A stretch of 37,196 nucleotides of DNA from a virus. Where the stretch lies: the IMG/VR virus record IMGVR_UViG_3300042539_001224, positions 1 to 37,196 of that record. One strand, written 5' to 3'. Below the pieces are notes generated by a model that made no database searches, was not told the origin of the DNA, and saw only the letters and a list, made by a program, of their open reading frames with translations. This document shows positions 1 through 8,371 of the stretch, one piece after another. The position numbers and the translations under genes are program-made. The number at the start of each line of letters is the position of its first letter. Position 1 is the first letter of the stretch.

Positions 1-1219
1 GTTCGGTCGTGGATCGACGCACGGACGCGCCGCCCACGTCGCCGCCCTGCAATTCCCAATGCAGAAATTCGAGCTGTTGCGCCATGGTCGGGGCGCGCCC
101 GTACCGCTCGCGCAGTTTCTTCAGGCGAGGGCCGCGCCACTGGCCGATACCATATGCCCCCTCGCCGCCGCCCTTCGGGTTGAACGCCGTCGGGTTGCCT
201 TGGCTTTCCGCAAGCACGCCGGCGGCGATGCCGCGCGCCTGCGCGTCCGGGTAGCCCTTGCCTTTGAAATATCCGGCGATCTCGTTAAACTTGGCCGCCT
301 GCCCGCCGCCGCCGGTCGCCGCCTGCCCGCCGCCGGTCGCCGCGGCAGGGGTGCGGCCAAGCATTTGGTCGATTAGTCCCGCGCGCGCTTGCTGCCCCGC
401 AAAGCCGACGTCGAGATATCGCCGGTTGTCCACAACCCAACGCATAAGGTCGACGAAGCCCTGCAGCGCCGGCGTCGACGCCGTCATAATTTCGCGACCA
501 AGACCCTCCCAAGACGTCTTTAGGTTCTCGATTTCCCGCTGAGTCTTTTCCGCTTGGTCGGCAGTCTCTTTGTTGACGAGGTTGAATTTCTCTTGCTCGA
601 CGACGAGGTTCGTAATCTCCTCGCGCCCGCGCTGCAGCGTCGAGATCATGGCGGGCGAAAAGCCCATTTGCCGCCCGAGTTCCGCCGCCCGCTCTTTCGG
701 CATTTTCTGGAAGGCGTCGGCGATCTTCAACAGGGCTTCCGCCGGATCCTTAAGGTCCGTGACCGTAAGCCCGAGCAAACGCATATAGGGGAAGAGCGGC
801 GACTCCCCCGTGAGCAGGATTTGTTGATAGGCGGACGCCAACAGAGAAAGGTCGTTGCTGGCGTCTTGCGTCGTGCCGCCGGCCCCGCGCAGCACGCCTT
901 GCCACGCCGCGATCTTTTCCGTAGTCACGCCGATGTTGCGCGATAGGCGGCCGGCGGCGGCGTCGCCCTGAATCAGCGCGGTCGCGAACGACTTGATCGC
1001 TCCGACGCCGCCGAACACGGCGAGAAAACCCAAGAGCTCGTTTTTGGCGGACACGAAGCCTTCGCGCTGTTTGCGCGACCCGGCCTCAATCTCTTTGCCG
1101 CGCTTGACCGCGGCGTCTTTTTCTTTGTCTAGCGCGCGCTGCGCCTCTGCCGCCTGCTTTTCAAAGTCAGACGGGTCCAGCCCCAGCGTGACGATCAGGC
1201 TGTCAATGATCGTCGGCAT
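1..1219 (-). CDS. Tape-measure protein with tail-lysozyme domain (partial, 3' end outside window)
   Basis: The gene starts at the ATG at 1219 (MPTIIDSLIVTLGLDPSDF) and runs off base 1, giving about 406 codons. The N-terminus is charged and coiled (KQAAEAQRALDKEKDAAVKR), then comes a hydrophobic, Ala/Gly-rich segment typical of tape-measure proteins. After a Gly/Ala linker, from roughly residue 305, there is a match to the phage tail lysozyme fold (Phage_tail_lys): AAGVLAESQGNPTAFNP, GGEGAYGIGQWRGPRL and QQLEFLHWEL, with the ES and GIGQWR signatures visible. The protein sets tail length during assembly. The embedded muramidase would cut peptidoglycan during DNA entry. It follows the chaperone pair in the canonical order. 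Its start overlaps the chaperone extension by 17 nt. Confidence 0.9.
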   Translation of the reverse strand, partial: MPTIIDSLIVTLGLDPSDFEKQAAEAQRALDKEKDAAVKRGKEIEAGSRKQREGFVSAKNELLGFLAVFGGVGAIKSFATALIQGDAAAGRLSRNIGVTTEKIAAWQGVLRGAGGTTQDASNDLSLLASAYQQILLTGESPLFPYMRLLGLTVTDLKDPAEALLKIADAFQKMPKERAAELGRQMGFSPAMISTLQRGREEITNLVVEQEKFNLVNKETADQAEKTQREIENLKTSWEGLGREIMTASTPALQGFVDLMRWVVDNRRYLDVGFAGQQARAGLIDQMLGRTPAAATGGGQAATGGGGQAAKFNEIAGYFKGKGYPDAQARGIAAGVLAESQGNPTAFNPKGGGEGAYGIGQWRGPRLKKLRERYGRAPTMAQQLEFLHWELQGGDVGGASVRRSTTE

Positions 1220-1349
1220 GGGCCACCCGGGCGTTGATCGCGTCCACGTTCACGACTTCCAACAGGCTAAACGCGTCTTCTAGGCTATAGACGGTTGCCA
1301 GCTCGTGCAACGTCGCTAGGCGGCTCGATACGACGATGCCTATGACTCG
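1203..1349 (-). CDS. Tail-assembly chaperone, frameshift extension (GT-type)
   Basis: This reading frame lies -1 relative to the upstream chaperone gene. It encodes 48 residues after the proposed slip, including LATLHELATVYSLEDAF and SLLEVVNVDAIN. That HEL-x-TVY-x-LED...DA pattern is what I would expect for the second half of gpG/gpGT-type chaperones. The frame has no ATG with a ribosome-binding site; the only upstream in-frame start is a TTG at 1427, inside the upstream gene. It is therefore most likely made as a fusion with the first 160 residues of the 1340-1828 product, about 208 aa in total. It ends 17 nt inside the tape-measure gene. Both proteins are expected to hold the tape-measure protein during tail assembly. 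The family match is from memory. Confidence 0.7.
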   Translation of the reverse strand, partial: RVIGIVVSSRLATLHELATVYSLEDAFSLLEVVNVDAINARVAHADDH

Positions 1350-1828
1350 GGGGACATTGGGATAGGGAATGAGATCCCGTCCGTCTTCATCCCCTCCGCG
1401 CCCTCGCTCGCCGCCAAGGTCTTCCAAGCGGCGGCGAGCGCGGAAAAATCCACGTGCAGCCCGAACACCTCTCGTCGGAGCTCAAGCAGCGTCGTCACTT
1501 CCTCGATATCGTCGTCGCCGAAAAGGCCGCGCACGATCGCCGGGTTTGACGGGTCGGGCACGATCTGTACGCACTCCATCATTTCGGCCAGCAACGGGGC
1601 GACTTCGTGATACTCGACGCCCGCGAACGCTTGCATGCCGAGCATGGCGAGCCCGGCGAACCCGGACGCACGGATATCGGGCGGAATGTCCGCGCCGCTC
1701 TTGGCCATGGCGAGGAACGCCCGGGCCGCCCACGCTTCCGCCGCGAGCGCCGACATTTCGGTCAAGAAAAAGACCTTGCCGTGGTCACGGTTCGCGGCCT
1801 TGACGGTGTAGGTTAGGGTCTTGCGCAT
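1340..1828 (-). CDS. Tail-assembly chaperone (G-type)
   Basis: This 162-aa protein begins MRKTLTYTVKAANRDHGKVF. It has a central helical block (AEAWAARAFLAMAKSG) and a run EVAPLLAEMMECVQIVPDP. Size, position between the tail tube and tape-measure genes, and an 88+ nt overlap with a conserved -1 frame identify it as the first protein of the gpG/gpGT chaperone pair. It is expected to be abundant in infected cells and absent from virions. The gene starts 3 nt after the tube stop, so the two are probably translationally coupled. I place it by context more than by sequence motif. Confidence 0.8.
   Translation of the reverse strand: MRKTLTYTVKAANRDHGKVFFLTEMSALAAEAWAARAFLAMAKSGADIPPDIRASGFAGLAMLGMQAFAGVEYHEVAPLLAEMMECVQIVPDPSNPAIVRGLFGDDDIEEVTTLLELRREVFGLHVDFSALAAAWKTLAASEGAEGMKTDGISFPIPMSPES
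1349..1355 (-). promoter_or_regulatory. Candidate -1 frameshift slip site
   Basis: On the minus strand the sequence GTCCCCC lies three codons before the TAG stop of the chaperone gene. Read as G-TCC-CCC in frame 0, a -1 slip gives GTC-CCC and continues into the conserved extension. The A-site codon re-pairs perfectly (CCC to CCC); the P-site re-pairing is imperfect. It is not a classical X-XXY-YYZ heptamer. GGAGGGG further upstream is an alternative. Its place in the overlap supports it, but the exact slip point is unproven. Confidence 0.45.
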
Positions 1829-1831
1829 GGC

Positions 1832-2269
1832 TTACCGGGGGGCCGGGGAGACGTCTTCCCACGTGATGCCGTAGGAGCGCGATTGCAGGACCTTCTTAAC
1901 GCCCGACATAGGCTTGTAGGACGTCAGGATGCCCCGCGTGAGAGCGTAGGTGCGGCCGACTGAGACAAGGGTGATGTTGCCGCTAACGCGCAGCACTTCG
2001 CGTGCGATTTTTTGCGACTGCGCCCACGTGTCAAACAGGTTGTTGGACGCGCTGTCACCCTGCAAAACGATCGTCATTTTGTACGGGACCGGGACGTAGC
2101 CGGCGGACAGGACGCCGTCGACGCCCATCATGGTTTCGGCGGGCTCGACAGCCTCCGTGTCGAAGGCGTCGTCGGTCGCGAACCCTTGGATCCGCTGCGG
2201 CGAGTTGAAGAGACCGGGAATCGTCAGCAGCAAGACGCTGTTGGCGGCGGTGAGCGTGCGGACGGCCAC
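1832..2269 (-). CDS. Tail tube protein (DUF3277-like)
   Basis: I start this gene at the GTG at 2269, which overlaps the sheath TAG stop (TAGTG), giving 145 aa (AVRTLTAANSVLLLTIPGLF...). The open frame extends further upstream, but only through the sheath gene in another frame. The sequence resembles DUF3277 tube proteins: a strand-rich N-terminus, a FATDDAFDTEAVEPAETMMGVDG segment, then PVPYKMTIVLQGDSASNNLFDTW. It lies directly downstream of the DUF3383 sheath, the usual pair in this class of contractile phage. It forms the inner tube on which the sheath polymerises. The family assignment is from memory of the pattern. Confidence 0.8.
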   Translation of the reverse strand: MAVRTLTAANSVLLLTIPGLFNSPQRIQGFATDDAFDTEAVEPAETMMGVDGVLSAGYVPVPYKMTIVLQGDSASNNLFDTWAQSQKIAREVLRVSGNITLVSVGRTYALTRGILTSYKPMSGVKKVLQSRSYGITWEDVSPAPR

Positions 2270-4191
2270 TATTGGATCTCCAACGACGAGAGGGTGATGG
2301 CCTGCACCGACTGCCCGTCGGTGTACCAGAAGGTCGCCGGCGGCGAGCCCCGGGCGGCGCGGACGATCGACGAAGCGTCTTCGATCAGCAGATACCAACC
2401 GCGCGTCTGGATCGTTTCGGCGATATCAAAGCCGGCTTGCGCGTTCACCTGCGCGATTTGCGCGGCGGACAGGGTCACGCCGGCGCGGATGGCCCCGAAG
2501 CTTACGGCGGCGTTGATCGGGTCGGCGGCGGCGGCTTCCATGAGCGCGTATCCGGCGACGTTGTATGGGACCGACTTGACCGACGTCAGCAGGTTCATAA
2601 ACGCGAGCTGGAAGCTGTTGTTCAACCAGATTTGATTGACGTACGAGTCGATCCACAAAAAGTCACCCGTGACCGTACCCGGGTAGAAAAAGCTGAATTC
2701 GTCGTTGGCCGTCGCCCACGCGCCGTAGAAATTATAGCCGTTGGCGACGAGCTGGTCGGCGATCGTGCGGTCGGTGACAGACGGGACCATGCCGGCTTGG
2801 CTTTTGAACGCGAGCGACGTTCGGTCGTTCTCACGCTCAAAGTCGATCGACGCGATAAAGCCCATGAGCATGGCCGCAAGGTATTGGTCGGTCGGGGAGT
2901 ACAGAAGCACGGTGCCCGAGTAGCCCGCGGCCCGGATGACCGCGCCGGCCGTGCCGGAAACCGACGACGTGGTGACCACGGCGTCCGTCGTCCAAAGCGC
3001 GTACAGGTAGCGATCGTCTTGGTCGTTCGCCCACGCGGCGAACAGGATCTCGTCGGCCGTCGACGGCTCAAACGTGGTCGCGAAGCTCGCCCAATTTTGG
3101 GCCTGCGCGACCACGGCGTTCATGTTGGTGGACGGGACGCCTTCCGGCGCGCCTTGCGACGTGACGGCCCCGAGAGCTTGCGTGAGCTTCAGCGACGTTG
3201 CGATGGTCCCCGAGCCAAAGCTCATGGTCCCGGCCGCGCCCGGCGTGCCCCCGGTGACCACGAAGGCCGAAGAGACGCTGTCATAGGTGACGACGGTTGG
3301 GCCGGCGCTGATGGTCGTGCTCGACGCCGTTTGCGAGGGCGAGACAAAGTAGGTCCCCGTCCCGCCCGTGCCGGTGCCGAGTGCGGTGATGACCGTTCCC
3401 GCCGTGACGCCCGAGCCGCTGACGACTTGCCCCACGGCGAGCGTGCCGCTGGCGACGGCCGACACGGTCATAGTGCCGTAGGACCCGGTGATGGTGGTGC
3501 TCGCGACCGACTGCGCGACGCTGACTTGATAGGTGCCGACCCCGAGCGCGGTGCCCGAGAGCTGCTTTTGCACTTGCGTGCCGGCGGTAACGCCCGTGCC
3601 GGCGAGGATAGCCCCGTTGACGACGGAGCCGCCGCCAACCGCCGTGACCGTGAGAATGTTGCCGGTGATCGATCCCGTAACGGAGAGGGTGGTCGTTGTG
3701 GCGATCGCGGCGGTGGTGACGGCGTCGTACGCGGCGAGAGCCGTCTGAATCGCGGTAGCGGCGGCGCTGAAGCTGGCGACGGCGGCGAGGTTGATCGACC
3801 CGGACGTCTTGGCCACGCCCGCGGTGGTCACCGTGAGGGTGCCGACCGGGACCGCCTGCAGTTGCGCGAGCGTCATGCTGGCCAGAGACGCGCCGCGCAC
3901 GTAGCCCGGGACGCCGCGGGTGTTGGTCGGGTACTGCGCGAAGAGCATCGCGCCGGGCTTGGCCGACGAGTTGTCAAAGCCGTTGAAGTACACGGCGGCC
4001 TGTGCCGCCTCCTCGCTCGACCCGCCGAAATAGGCGGCCACGGCGGCGGCGGTGGCGAACGACAGGACGGAGCCGATCGGCGCTTGAGTGTTCTCTGTCA
4101 GCAGCAGCCCGGACAGGGCAAGCGCGGTGCCGCCGGCCGAGATCACGCCGGGGTTGACGTTGACGATCTGTGAGGCGGGAATCGCGGCCAT
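2269..4191 (-). CDS. Tail sheath protein (DUF3383) with inserted repeat domain
   Basis: The 640-aa protein begins MAAIPASQIVNVNPGVISAGG, the usual start of DUF3383 sheath-like proteins. It has ...SVLSFATAAAVAAYFGGSSEE near residues 41-60 and the conserved FATTFEPSTADEILFAAWAN and DFLWIDSYVNQIWLNNSFQ stretches later. Residues about 166-296 are a two-unit Gly/Thr-rich beta repeat not needed for the sheath core, and they closely match a segment of the head cement protein in this phage. The protein forms the contractile sheath around the tube and drives penetration. The gene sits between the tail terminator and tube genes and overlaps both by one base. Confidence 0.9.
   Translation of the reverse strand: MAAIPASQIVNVNPGVISAGGTALALSGLLLTENTQAPIGSVLSFATAAAVAAYFGGSSEEAAQAAVYFNGFDNSSAKPGAMLFAQYPTNTRGVPGYVRGASLASMTLAQLQAVPVGTLTVTTAGVAKTSGSINLAAVASFSAAATAIQTALAAYDAVTTAAIATTTTLSVTGSITGNILTVTAVGGGSVVNGAILAGTGVTAGTQVQKQLSGTALGVGTYQVSVAQSVASTTITGSYGTMTVSAVASGTLAVGQVVSGSGVTAGTVITALGTGTGGTGTYFVSPSQTASSTTISAGPTVVTYDSVSSAFVVTGGTPGAAGTMSFGSGTIATSLKLTQALGAVTSQGAPEGVPSTNMNAVVAQAQNWASFATTFEPSTADEILFAAWANDQDDRYLYALWTTDAVVTTSSVSGTAGAVIRAAGYSGTVLLYSPTDQYLAAMLMGFIASIDFERENDRTSLAFKSQAGMVPSVTDRTIADQLVANGYNFYGAWATANDEFSFFYPGTVTGDFLWIDSYVNQIWLNNSFQLAFMNLLTSVKSVPYNVAGYALMEAAAADPINAAVSFGAIRAGVTLSAAQIAQVNAQAGFDIAETIQTRGWYLLIEDASSIVRAARGSPPATFWYTDGQSVQAITLSSLEIQ
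3304..3696 (-). repeat. Two-unit Gly/Thr-rich beta domain in the sheath
   Basis: Residues about 166-296 of the sheath contain two units of about 66 aa with the pattern LTVTAV-GS...GTGVTAGT...GVGTYQVS..Q...STTITG, then GTMTVSAV...GSGVTAGTVITALGTGTG and [16 protein letters not shown]. Most positions match the segment at 7514-7912 in the cement protein. The composition suggests a surface-exposed beta-sandwich or beta-roll decoration. The function is unknown. Confidence 0.85.
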
Positions 4192-4721
4192 TAAGAGGCT
4201 CCGGAATCAGCAGGCGGTTGCGTATTTACGGCGAGCGTATCGGCAAATTGAATAGGTGTCGAGACGGCGGGGTTCACCTGTAGCTGCACCTTCACAACCC
4301 ACCGCGTTTCGATCTGCTTCGCTTCGTTCTCGAAAGGGGCTTGCATCGGGTCGTCAATGAAGAGCGGCACGATATTTTCAGGGAAAGCGGTCACCCCGTA
4401 GGAGCTGCGAAACAGCGTGCGGATCGTCTGGACGTTGTCCGACGAGTTGGGCCCGTGGACGTCGACCTGCACTTCAACCTGCGTCGGCGCGGTCATGGCG
4501 ATCGCGACGGGGTTTACCGCCGCCGGATCCCATTCTTCCGCGGTGGTGGACAGGCGCACGCGCCGCCCCGGGGTGGCCACGACGAAGTCGGCGGCGGTCA
4601 CTTCCGGGACGCGGTTGGCCTGCCCCTGCACGACGTCGGTCCCCGCCGGGAGGATCGCCAACAGGAAGGTGCGAAGCGCCGTGAAGATGGCCGAATCAGT
4701 GACGGACGGTACGAAGCTCAT
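4191..4721 (-). CDS. Tail terminator / neck protein (gp12-like, LIC_12616-type)
   Basis: This 176-aa protein (MSFVPSVTDSAIFTALRTFL...) has the early S-x(2)-DSAIFTALRTFLLAILP helix and later TQVEVQVDVHGPNSSDNVQ..IRTLFRS. That is the pattern of the phage neck-terminator gp12-like family. Such proteins cap the finished tail at its head-proximal end. Its position directly upstream of the sheath fits. It overlaps the 4718-5119 gene by four bases (ATGA) and the sheath start by one base, so these genes are probably translated in a coupled way. Confidence 0.65.
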   Translation of the reverse strand: MSFVPSVTDSAIFTALRTFLLAILPAGTDVVQGQANRVPEVTAADFVVATPGRRVRLSTTAEEWDPAAVNPVAIAMTAPTQVEVQVDVHGPNSSDNVQTIRTLFRSSYGVTAFPENIVPLFIDDPMQAPFENEAKQIETRWVVKVQLQVNPAVSTPIQFADTLAVNTQPPADSGAS

Positions 4722-5119
4722 GGGGCCTCATTCTGCAGGGCGAGCGCCACCTTGCACCAATCGGCCCATGTCTCAAGCACGCCCACGACGAGCCACGTCC
4801 CGACCTGCGCCGGGGGCACGCCCGGGCCCTCCGAAATGACGACAAGATCGCCGCCCTTGCCGCGCACCCGGTTCACGCCTTCGATGTTGCCGTGCAGGTA
4901 CGCGGCGCGCGACGCGCCCTGTACGTTGATCGCGTCGAGCTGGCGAAGGTCTCCCCCGGACAGGGCTTGCATGTCCACGCTGGTGAGGGTGCGCTCGTCG
5001 TAGGTCGGCGTCTGCTTCCCGTCCGCGCCCGTCGTGTACCCGGTCGACAGGAACAGCGCGCCGGGAACCGCCGGCGTGACCGCCCGCGTGACGCGCGAGG
5101 CGATGCCGTTAAGGTCCAC
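4718..5119 (-). CDS. Putative head-tail joining protein
   Basis: The 133-aa product (MDLNGIASRVTRAVTPAVPG) has no motif that I can tie to a named family with certainty. It sits between a HK97-gp10-like neck gene and the tail terminator, the slot for head-tail joining proteins. It contains several short predicted strands (GALFLSTGY, DLVVISEGPG, TWLVVGVLETW), consistent with a small beta-rich connector. It overlaps the upstream gene by 11 nt and the downstream one by 4 nt. The role is inferred from context only. Confidence 0.55.
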   Translation of the reverse strand: MDLNGIASRVTRAVTPAVPGALFLSTGYTTGADGKQTPTYDERTLTSVDMQALSGGDLRQLDAINVQGASRAAYLHGNIEGVNRVRGKGGDLVVISEGPGVPPAQVGTWLVVGVLETWADWCKVALALQNEAP

Positions 5120-5561
5120 CGGTCACCTCGAAATCAACGGAGTTGAGCATGTGCGACGTGTCGATAAGCGGCTTCTCAAAGCCCTTGCGGGCAATCGTTG
5201 CCGGGGCGAGCGGCGGCGCGTTCGTGTCGACAATCGACTGCCGAAGTTGCCCGGCGATCCCCGCCCCCATGAGCTCAAGCGCCGCAGGGCCGTCGTAATC
5301 GTTGCCCTGCAGGATGCGCGCGAGAGACGGCCCCCACCCGTCGGCCTTGTCCGCGACCATGTTGGAAAAGAAAGGCCGGGGCGGGATGCCGCGCGACGGC
5401 GCGCCGAAGTTCTGAATTGCCGCCACGAGAGGTACGCTTGTGCCGTCCGGGTAGGTCGCGCCCTCTAGGAAGCCAACGCGCAGCGTGCCGGGCTTGCCGA
5501 CGCGCTTTGCAAGGTCACGAAGGTACGCCTCTAGCTTCGCGCCGCCCTTGATCGTGGCCAT
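5109..5561 (-). CDS. Neck / virion morphogenesis protein (HK97 gp10-like)
   Basis: This is a 150-aa protein. VAAIQNFGAPSRGIPPRPFF is the hallmark of the gp10-like and Mu virion-morphogenesis families: an aromatic-Gly turn followed by IPPRPF. The N-terminus is basic (MATIKGGAKLEAYLRDLAKRVGK). The C-terminus, LIDTSHMLNSVDFEVTGG, is the usual strand that ends these proteins. It is expected at the head-tail interface. It lies 3 nt after the DUF4054 connector, the common order connector, neck, terminator, sheath. Confidence 0.75.
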   Translation of the reverse strand: MATIKGGAKLEAYLRDLAKRVGKPGTLRVGFLEGATYPDGTSVPLVAAIQNFGAPSRGIPPRPFFSNMVADKADGWGPSLARILQGNDYDGPAALELMGAGIAGQLRQSIVDTNAPPLAPATIARKGFEKPLIDTSHMLNSVDFEVTGGP

Positions 5562-5564
5562 GCG

Positions 5565-5993
5565 TCACCGCCGAAAGATCGAAGCGTAGGAGTTGGACAC
5601 CGGCGGCGCGACGTAGCGGAAGCCGCGGTACTTGGCGACGGCTTGCCAGAAGGCCGCGCCGTATTTCGTCTGCAGCCACCACGCGGACGAACCGGCCGGC
5701 GGGCCCATGTCGGCGGATACGGTCACGCTGCCCTGCGTCGCGCTGTTGATGCGGCCGACGAGCGGCGATGCGCCGGGCATGTTGAGGGCGGCGATATGCG
5801 CCGTGACCATATTGAGAAGCGCGAGGCGAGGCTGGTAGGTGACGGCGTCGGCGGGCACTACGGACGCGTCGTCGTTGGCCAAATAGAGGCCGGCTTCCGC
5901 GAAGTACTCGACGGCGAGGGGCTCGTCGACAACCGTCGCCAATTCCGGATACCGGGTCGACCAAGACCCGTAATCGAAAACGGCGACGGTCAC
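5565..5993 (-). CDS. Head-tail connector, DUF4054 family
   Basis: The 142-aa product ([21 protein letters not shown]) matches the DUF4054 layout. It has F..RYPE.A.V at the N-terminus, an acidic [10 protein letters not shown] helix, [17 protein letters not shown] in the middle, and [20 protein letters not shown] near the end. Members are helical adaptor proteins that bind the portal ring and extend the channel. It sits between the capsid-proximal small gene and the neck gene, as expected. Confidence 0.8.
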   Translation of the reverse strand: MTVAVFDYGSWSTRYPELATVVDEPLAVEYFAEAGLYLANDDASVVPADAVTYQPRLALLNMVTAHIAALNMPGASPLVGRINSATQGSVTVSADMGPPAGSSAWWLQTKYGAAFWQAVAKYRGFRYVAPPVSNSYASIFRR

Positions 5994-6001
5994 CGGACGG
6001 C

Positions 6002-6373
6002 CTAGTTTTTGTCGGCGGGCGTGACGCCAGCGGCGGGCTTGCTCGGGTCGAGCGGCTCAAGGCCGGTCTTCAGTTCCGCAAGCTCGCGGGCCTGCGCCCG
6101 AGCGTTCGCGCCGTCCGCCTGCGCAAACACGAGGCCGCGGGCGTAGGGGCCGTAGCCTGCGTTCTCTTTGACCCATTGCTCCCAAAATTTGGCGGGAACA
6201 TTAGGAGTCAGGCCGTACGCGCCGGCGAGCTCGTGCGTCGCGATCGGCATGCCGTTAACGTCAGTCGCCAGACGCGCGCCGTTGAGGGTCACGCGTTGGC
6301 GGGTGCCGTCCGAGCCGCGGTTTTCGAGATGAAGGCCGTTCGGGAGTTTGCAGGCGACGGTGACCGTGTCCAT
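6002..6373 (-). CDS. Hypothetical protein downstream of the capsid gene
   Basis: This is a 123-aa protein. The N-terminus [19 protein letters not shown] has the look of a small conserved phage family that follows DUF2184 capsid genes. The region [27 protein letters not shown] is helical and the C-terminus is low-complexity ([12 protein letters not shown]). The role is unknown; a capsid-associated or head-completion function is plausible from position. It starts 3 nt after the capsid stop. Confidence 0.7.
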   Translation of the reverse strand: MDTVTVACKLPNGLHLENRGSDGTRQRVTLNGARLATDVNGMPIATHELAGAYGLTPNVPAKFWEQWVKENAGYGPYARGLVFAQADGANARAQARELAELKTGLEPLDPSKPAAGVTPADKN

Positions 6374-6376
6374 GGC

Positions 6377-7432
6377 CTAGACCCCGAGCATCGACGAGAT
6401 GGCGAACGGAAGGCGGATGATCGCGCCCCACGTGCCCTGCGACTTCTTCTGCTTGTAGGCGGACAGCTCGACGACGATCGGGTGCGCACGCATCTTCTCG
6501 GTGAAGGCGCAATACCCGGTGTCCTGCCCGTCCACGCTCGTCGCGATGAGCTGCACGAGCTCGCCGGCCGCCGTGTCGTACTCGACAGCGGTCTTGACGG
6601 TGATGTTCGGGAAGTTCTTTTTCAGAAGGTCGGCGACGCTGACGTTGAAGCTGTTGGTCGCGGTGAGCGCGATCGAAGAGCCCGGGCTCATGGCCAGCGT
6701 CATAGGCTGATCCATGTTGATCGTGCCGTTGGCCTGCGCGTTGAGCTGGACATAGAGCGACTGGATATCGCTGTACACTTCGTTCGCGGTGGCCGTGATG
6801 ACACCGGCGGTGACCCACGGGCCGTGAGCTTGGGTGTTGTACGCCTTCGCGCCCGGCTGCAGGGACGCGGACAGGCTCGGGTCGTTGAGCAGACCGTAGT
6901 TCTGCAGGCCCGAGATCCCGAAGAAGTAGGACCGGTTTTGAAACTTGTTGAGCGTCAGCGCCGACGCCACGTTGAGCTGCGCCGCCATGCCGATCTTGGC
7001 CGCGCCCCACATTTCCAGCGTCTTCTCGCCCCATTGGGTGATGGTCTGGTAGTGGTAGGATTGGCGCATGGGGAAGTTGACGTTCATCCCCACGCTGCCG
7101 TTGTCGCTGTAGTCGCCGTAGGCGCTGACTTCGCCGGTGTTCTCGACAATCGGGAACGTGGCGGTGGTCATCGTCCAATCGCCCTTTTTGACCTCGCCGA
7201 GAATGTCGGCGGCCTGCATCGGCGACACAAGGACGCGGATGAGATCCGGGTCGATGAAGTTGGTCAGGTACGCGGGGATGCCGGCGTTGCTCGTGGTGAC
7301 GAGCGTCGGCAGGGCGTCCATTGCGAACGCGAAGTCCCGGGCGATCTCCGGAGACACGTAGTCCGTGGCCCCCGGAAGGATAATGCCGTAGTCGCGCTCG
7401 ACGCGCGAGAAATCAGCGTGGCGACGCGTCAT
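6377..7432 (-). CDS. Major capsid protein (DUF2184)
   Basis: The 351-aa protein matches the DUF2184 major capsid family. It has an N-terminal MDALPTLVTTSNAGIPAYL segment, an FPIVENTGEVSAYGDYSDN loop, NFPMRQSYHYQTITQWGEKT, and the C-terminal GQDTGYCAFTEKMRAHPIVV strand before the A-domain end (IIRLPFAISSMLG). It forms the HK97-fold shell. There is no obvious long N-terminal scaffold. The protease/scaffold gene lies two genes upstream with the cement gene between them, a normal arrangement. Confidence 0.9.
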   Translation of the reverse strand: MTRRHADFSRVERDYGIILPGATDYVSPEIARDFAFAMDALPTLVTTSNAGIPAYLTNFIDPDLIRVLVSPMQAADILGEVKKGDWTMTTATFPIVENTGEVSAYGDYSDNGSVGMNVNFPMRQSYHYQTITQWGEKTLEMWGAAKIGMAAQLNVASALTLNKFQNRSYFFGISGLQNYGLLNDPSLSASLQPGAKAYNTQAHGPWVTAGVITATANEVYSDIQSLYVQLNAQANGTINMDQPMTLAMSPGSSIALTATNSFNVSVADLLKKNFPNITVKTAVEYDTAAGELVQLIATSVDGQDTGYCAFTEKMRAHPIVVELSAYKQKKSQGTWGAIIRLPFAISSMLGV

Positions 7433-7435
7433 GGT

Positions 7436-8359
7436 TTACCCCGGAGCCTGAGAAGACATTTTGATCAGCTCGCCCGCGCCGCCGATCGAAGCGGAATACC
7501 ACTTCGTCTCAACTGCGCCGGCGGCGGTGATGGTGGTGCTCGACGCGGTCTGCGTCGGGGAGACGATGTACGTCCCGGTGCCGCCCGTCCCGGTGCCGAG
7601 CGCCGAAATGAACGTGCCGGCGGTGACGCCGGTTCCGGACAGGACGTCGCCGATATCGAGCGAGCCCGAGCCAACCGCCGACACGGTGAGCGTGCCGTAG
7701 GTGCCCGAAACAGTGGTGCTCGCCGCGGTCTGCAGGATGCTCACGGCGTAGGTGCCGACGCCGCCGGCGGTGCCGGTGAGCTGGCGAGTGACGCGCGTGC
7801 CGGTGGTGACCCCGGTGCCCGAGATCGTGCCGCCAACGACGACAGTGCCCGAGCCAACCGCCGTGACGGTGAGGGTGGTGTCGGCGATCGAGCCGGTAAC
7901 GGAGAAGGTCGACGCGGCGATCGCCCCCGTGACGCTCGCCCCGGTCGGGGCGGTGCCGGTCGCGGCGAAGGTGACCGCGCCGGTGGCGTAGTTGGCGTAC
8001 GCCTTCAGGCCGATGGTCACGGCGTTGGATCCGCTGTTGGTCACCCAAAAGTCGCCGGCGCTGTGCAGGACGACGGGGAGCCCTTGAGGGATGACGTTGC
8101 TCGTCGACGCGAGGAACGTGGTAATGAGACCGACTTGGCCAGAGCGCGCCACGAAGCCGGTGACGAGGCCCGGACCGGCGTTGGCGACGGTGGTGTCGGT
8201 CGCTTCGTCGGCCCAAGCAAAGCGGCCGACGGTCACGCCGGCCGCGCCGGCGACAAAGCCGTTTTCATTCGTCAGCACGACGGCGCGCGGATTGGCGCTG
8301 GCGAAGTCACCCGCGACGGCGGGAGCCGGCGTGATTTTGACCGTGGTTTGAAAAGACAT
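7436..8359 (-). CDS. Structural cement protein (Gp24-like) with C-terminal beta-repeat extension
   Basis: Residues 1-135 follow the structural-cement Gp24 pattern: [64 protein letters not shown]. These proteins bind at capsid contacts and stabilise the shell. Residues about 150-282 are a two-unit Gly/Thr-rich repeat nearly the same as one in the sheath, followed by a short tail ([20 protein letters not shown]). At 307 aa it is roughly twice the length of the core alone. It lies between the protease and capsid genes. Confidence 0.8.
   Translation of the reverse strand: MSFQTTVKITPAPAVAGDFASANPRAVVLTNENGFVAGAAGVTVGRFAWADEATDTTVANAGPGLVTGFVARSGQVGLITTFLASTSNVIPQGLPVVLHSAGDFWVTNSGSNAVTIGLKAYANYATGAVTFAATGTAPTGASVTGAIAASTFSVTGSIADTTLTVTAVGSGTVVVGGTISGTGVTTGTRVTRQLTGTAGGVGTYAVSILQTAASTTVSGTYGTLTVSAVGSGSLDIGDVLSGTGVTAGTFISALGTGTGGTGTYIVSPTQTASSTTITAAGAVETKWYSASIGGAGELIKMSSQAPG
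7514..7912 (-). repeat. Two-unit Gly/Thr-rich beta domain in the cement protein
   Basis: Residues about 150-282 repeat a 66-aa pattern: [55 protein letters not shown], then [50 protein letters not shown]. It matches the sheath insert at 3304-3696 over its whole length, with both units in the same order. Confidence 0.85.
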
Positions 8360-8371
8360 GGCGCGGCGTCC

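Noticed and set aside
2272-4173. A plus-strand open frame of about 633 codons opposite the sheath gene
   Set aside because: The composition is not protein-like (very Arg/Gly/Asp-rich) and it mirrors the sheath gene codon by codon.
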